This document shows, piece after piece, positions 54,701-60,700 of a stretch of DNA of 64,000 bases (positions are counted from its first letter, which is position 1; each line of letters opens with the position of its first letter). This stretch comes from Aricia agestis (taxonomy: Eukaryota > Arthropoda > Insecta > Lepidoptera > Lycaenidae): assembly GCF_905147365.1 (NCBI RefSeq), contig NC_056428.1, positions 13,174,001-13,238,000 of the forward strand, given 5' to 3'. The notes below the pieces were generated by a model, which was given only the letters and a program-made list of their open reading frames with translations, did no database searches and was not told where the DNA came from. The position numbers and the translations under genes were made by a program.

Positions 54701-57700
54701 ACAACCCCTGACTATCTCAAAGTTAAATTCAGTTTCCTTGGCCATAATAATCCTACTGTACGTTCAGCTAACAAACACACTCTTGCCTTTCCTTCTCATA
54801 AAACTTCTTTCTATGACTCTTCTTTTACTATTTCCGCTATCCGCCTCTGGAACTCACTACCCGAATCTATCCAAAATTCTGAATCTATCAAAATATAATA
54901 TCTTTAAAAAACGTTTAAAAAATCATTTCTTGGACATAACTCTTTCAATGTGAACATATTTAGTGGATATAAGATATTATGATATGTATTATATTTAAGT
55001 ATGTATATTATATGATTATTAATTATTATTATATGCTTTATATGTGTAAATCGTAAGTATTTTGTAGTTTATTTTATATATATAATACTAGGAATAATAA
55101 AAACATTACTTTTATAAGTTATATCTTTTACGTAAAAAAAAACTTAGTTTTAAGAGTTAACTTAGTTTGTCATTTTATTTCTTTTTTGAATATCCTTTTT
55201 TATGGTTGTCCGGAAGAGGCCGCTTAAAGCGGTAAGACCGCCAATTAGCGCTCTTCCTAAAAATTGTTTCTCTTTCGCATTTTGTATTTTTTTTTATGTG
55301 CAAATAAAGAGTTCATTATTATTATTATTTATTATATGCATATGCACCTTGGCCTTGGCCGGGTAATATCAATTCAATGTTATAGTTTGTACGTTTTATG
55401 ATGATATGGGTGACACGTCATAATAATTGACAATAGTGGAAGTTACCTAAAAAATTTATCGATAATTTAAAAATATCGAATCACTTCGTAAAGAAATTGC
55501 AATCGAAATTATAGATTTCGTACTTAGTTTCAGAGTGGCGCCGGCGATTTAAAATGGCCGCCCTTTTTATCGATTTGATTTCGATTCAACAGTGTCAATC
55601 TCTATTGGAATAAGTTCCGTTTATGCTGCATGTCACATTTTTCAAATATTTTCGTAACAATAATTTTATACTCCTATTTCACAGTATACAGGGTGTAACA
55701 AAAATAAGTGATAATACTTTAGGGTGTGTACGTGTTCCTTGTAGAGAGTTCACTGTGAAAGCAGCAGCGCTGAAAGAGCAAAAATTTTTTTCACTTTTGT
55801 ATGGGGAAACACGTGACGCTCGGGCCCTTGTCCATACAAAAGTGAAAAAAATTTTTCGTCTTTCAGAGCTGCTACTTTCACAGTGAACTCTCTACAAGGA
55901 ACACGTACACATCCTAAAGTATTATCACTTATTTTTGTTACACACTGTATAAGTTTATATTAATAAGTTAGCATTTAGCAACTTTTCATTTTTATTTATT
56001 TACAATTATAGGAAACATTTGTTTTTGATGGAATATAATTTATTACATTTTGTTTTTTTTTTTTTTGTTTTCTTGTAAAAAAAACCGTAGCAAGGAATAT
56101 GAGAACTGTCACTCATATCATCTTAAAACGCACAAACTATAGTTGTTATCTGGCGACTGGGTTTGACATAAGTAATATATTTTGAATGTTGCATTTGTAT
56201 GAATTTCTTCTCAATAGATTTAGAGTAAAACCGGTTAAATATAAATTATTTTATCAGGGCGAGCGAAGCGAGCCCTAGTATATCCCACAACCTGTACATT
56301 TTATGATACACTACGGAAAAACTATCACGCCTATAATTGATTTGTGCTTTAACATAGTAATTTTTATTTATGTGTAGATGTGTTATAATTATCAGTCAGT
56401 CAAGGCACAGTATAGCAATATTAGTCCCTACAGTAACGAAACGCCTTTGACTTCGCACGATGCCGCCACCGATGACAGGTACCGAGCAGATATGCCAGGG
56501 TTGTCACGAAACGGGAAATAAAATAAAAATAAGATAAGCGAGATATTCGGGAGTATGGGGATGATGCAGCAGTGAATATAGCACACAAAGTGCCTGCACA
56601 GAGCGGCGCTGACGTACTGGTAACCAGTGTAGCTTGGAGCGATACGAAGAAACATGGTATTATTTTCGAAGGTTGAATAATATGAATCGGAGGCAATTAT
56701 TAAACAATCGGTCGAGTTTATCGAGTTTGTCGGCATTAAGATCTAAACAGCTCACGTCACCATAGTTAATTATAGGAAAGATAAGGGACTGGACCACCAA
56801 GGTCTTGATCGAAGTGGAAAGAAAATTTTTGAGCCGGTAGATGAATCGTACATATTATGTCGTACTGCCAGATATTTACGTGAAACTTTATTTTTAGATG
56901 ATTTTAGTTCTCTATTTAAAAAATTAATTAACCCATCAAGCCCCATAAGCTCACCGGTGAGCGAGACACAATAGAATAACAATAGATTTCCAAGGATCCA
57001 CGAATCACGATCGAAGGATTAAAATAATGAAGACGCATTCAAAATTTCGAATATGTAAAATATCCAATAATTAATCGCACGTCAGGTGTAACAGAAGCAC
57101 TTCAAAACTCTTATTACGTGCGCGGTAAGGACGCGGTATGTTACACTTGATATGTGTACCTGGGTAGGTAGGTACTAATTAGTATGTAACAGGGTATTTG
57201 ACAGATTTTTAATTTATTCTATATTGTTTCTCTTCTTGTTACACTTCTTACAACGTAAACAATAAAACAGAGATGCAAATACATGCCGCCAAGGCCAACA
57301 CAATATTAGTGTAAACTGTGAGCCGATATTTATGAAAATTTAAATCCTTTTTGTTTTTTGAATCAGATTTACATCCGTACACTGAAAATTTATTATAATA
57401 TCCCATTGTTTATAAGATAAGTTATCGTTTTACAACACAAAATTCGTAGAAAACGCGCCAACGTCACCCCTGTGGGCGCAGGTACACAAACTTCGCGAGT
57501 TTGTGTACGCGGGACCGCGCCCCCCGCTTCCCCGCGGGTACCCCTCCGTTGCTCTGCGCAAGTACATTCGTTTCACTACTGTAGGGATATGTCATATTGC
57601 TATACTGTGGTCAAGGTGTGACGACGCGAGTCCTCACAAAGCTCGGCTTTTAGCTAGAGCATTTACTTATTATGGTTTTAAATAACTTTTATTGTGTATT

Positions 57701-60700
57701 TCAGCGCGGTTTCAAAGTCCGTGAGAAGCTGGCTGTGGCGCACTCCGGGCAGCCCGTGCCCGACTCGCTCTACGTGCTGAAAGATACGCCACAGGTTTGT
57801 TACCATACGTACTAATATTTTATATGCGAAAGTGTGTCTGTCTGTTATCTCTTCACGCAGAAACGGCTGAACCAATTTAGGTGAAATTTGGTATGGACTT
57901 ATGGACTTTATGTCGGCACTACATAATATAGGCGAACGCGCTGGCCGACGCGTTGGCCGGCGCGCTGGCCCAATGTGTAGAACAGGCGAAATACCTACCG
58001 CCAACGCGCGAACGCCCGTTCTACACATTGGGCCAGCGCGCCGGCCAACGCGTTTCCCTATATGTAGTGCCGACTTTAGGCGAAGGGAAAGAACGTAGAA
58101 TAGTTTATTGCGGAAAAATGTACAATTCCTGCGCGATAAACTAAATTCGGCCCAGCACAGTTGCGGGTGTCATCTATTTAATACAACTAAGATAATGGTA
58201 TATTTGATATGAATTTCTCTCAACTGACAAATGACACAAAATTCTCTGAAGTCCGAGCACGAATATATTTCGTCCGCGAGTACGTAACGTAAAATTCGAC
58301 AAGGCTTTATATTATGAACTTGGCGAGAAAAGGAACTAAACGCTTGTATCATATAAAAACGTCATTTTTGACATGTGTTTGACAGTTCTCCCTTACCGGC
58401 AGCGCTCCCGTCAATGTCACCCACGTTCATATAAAGCCTTGTCAAGTTGTCAAGCTGTACGAAAAATGTACTCCAAGAACAGACTATACATTATACCTTT
58501 TGCTTATAAATGTTGTTATCTGTCGATACTCCATATTCAAATACTGCTATCCATCCATTGAATACACCATAATATAGTGATAGTTAATACCCAACTATCG
58601 ATCATACCCAACTTCTGTTAATCTATCGACCCACGGTGCTAAGTGAGTGTTGTCTATCTAGCAATACTCGATATTGAACTATTATTATCCGCAGGTACAA
58701 GGTCTTCACACGTTTATACGCAACAAGGACACGCCGCGCGACGAGTTTATATTCTACTCCAAGCGGCTCATGAGACTCGTGATCGAGTTCGCCCTGTCCT
58801 TACTGCCGTATTCGCCTAGAGCTGTTGACACTCCACAAGGCTTCACATATGAAGGTGAGAAAGAGATAGATATAGCGATTAGTCACGTCATAATATAAAA
58901 AATAACGTGAGACGAGTTCATATTCTACTCCAAGCGGCTCTTGCGACTCGTGATCGAGTTCGCCCTATCCTTACTGTCGTATTCGCCCAGGGCTGTCGAC
59001 ACGCCTCAAGGCTTCACATACGAAGGTGAGAAAGAGATAGAAATAGTGATTTGTAACGTCACAATGTAAGTACAGCACGGGGCGATTTTACATTCGACTT
59101 CAAGCGAATTAAGAAGAGAATCATGATAGTTCGCCCTCCCAGAACCGTTGAAACGCAGCAGGGGTTTACATAATATGAATGTGAGAAAGAGATAGAAATA
59201 GCGATTTGTGATATCACAGACTCACATGTATTAAAGTATAGTTTATACACAGCCAATACTGGCTGCCAATAAGACTGGCAGCCAGTATTGGCTTAGTATA
59301 TGCCGCGTGTGAACAGTTTTTCAAGCCAGGCCAACGCTGGCTGCCAGTACTGGCGAGAATAGAGCGCCCGTCTATTTTTCTAGCCAGTGACCTCCGCCCG
59401 CATACCCCTCGACCCCCGCGCCAGCGTTGCGGACATATTGTGTAGATGCATCTCACCAGTCACTAGCGAACGTCTGTACGGTATGCATGTGTTTGGAATT
59501 TCTAGGATAAAATGTCGAGAAAATTCAACGAAGAAGATACTTTAAAATTTAAACAACTTTATAGGGAGCTCGAATGCTTGTAAGATAACCGATGTGATTC
59601 ATACAAAAATATTATACAAATACGCGCTTCGGCACTGGAACAACTTCGTGCCGGAATGAATACTAAAAAAAATAGTTTCGTTTTATTTTTTCTATTTTTT
59701 CAATCAACTCTTCTCTTAATATTTCACGGAATATGTTCCTTAAACATTTCTTTTTCAACAGACTTTGGCGCGAACTCATTATTTTTTTAACTGTAAACGT
59801 GTGCATACACGACGAAAAATCCATGAATGTGATGGCTGTGTCTGAACAAAAGGGGCCAGGCCAGTACTGGCTTCTGCAGGACTGGCGCCAAGATTATTGG
59901 CTCTGTGTAAACTATACTTTATGTGGTACAAACTCACAACGACCTTGTGACACTTGGATGACAATGCAAGTGTCGCAGCAGCTATTTATTGAGATACAAT
60001 TTACACGACGCGACGGTGCGGCATTATTTTCGATATTGGCCTTTTAGTTCATTTACATGTTACAAACAGACAGACAGATACACTTTAGCATTAGATAAAA
60101 CTATTGATTTATATTGTTTCAGGGCGCAAATGCGACGTGGACCTAATATGTGGCGTATCAATTCTCCGAGCGGGCGAGACTATGGAACAAGCTGTCTGCG
60201 ACGTTTGCAAGGACATACGCATCGGCAAAATACTCATACAGACGAACCAACTGACTGACGAACCAGAGCTATACTATCTCCGACTGCCGAAAGACATAAA
60301 GGACTACAGGGTAATACTAATGGACGCTACTGTGGCGACTGGCGCGGCAGCCATTATGGCTATAAGAGTGCTGTTGGACCACGATGTACCGGAGAGCAAT
60401 ATTAGCTTGGTCAGTCTGTTGATGGCGGAGATAGGCGTGCATTCGATTGCGTATGCGTTTCCACAGGTATGAAACTGGTACTGTATTCGCACTATATTAT
60501 ATTAGCTGTCTACGACTTAGCTTGTATTATGCATAACTAGCTATTTGACCGAGCTTTGCTCGGTATTCGATAAAACACGAATATAAAATGACATTTTCTA
60601 AAAATGATTCCTAGCTAGATCGATTTATCGCCCCCGAAACCCCCTATATGGGTGATTCTACAAAAATTGGGTAACTCGCTGTCACCAGTCAATATATATT

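Noticed and set aside
54290..54953. Host gene in UCKL1 intron 7
   Set aside because: Sequence is a non-LTR reverse transcriptase C-terminus with a frameshift and an (ATT)n tail.
57678..58144. Overlapping arginine-rich frames on both strands
   Set aside because: They come from the GC-rich palindrome at 57912-58074 and from antisense of exon 8.
60104..60492. Separate short phosphoribosyltransferase gene
   Set aside because: It is UCKL1 exon 10 with a few flanking intron codons; phases join exons 9 and 11 exactly.
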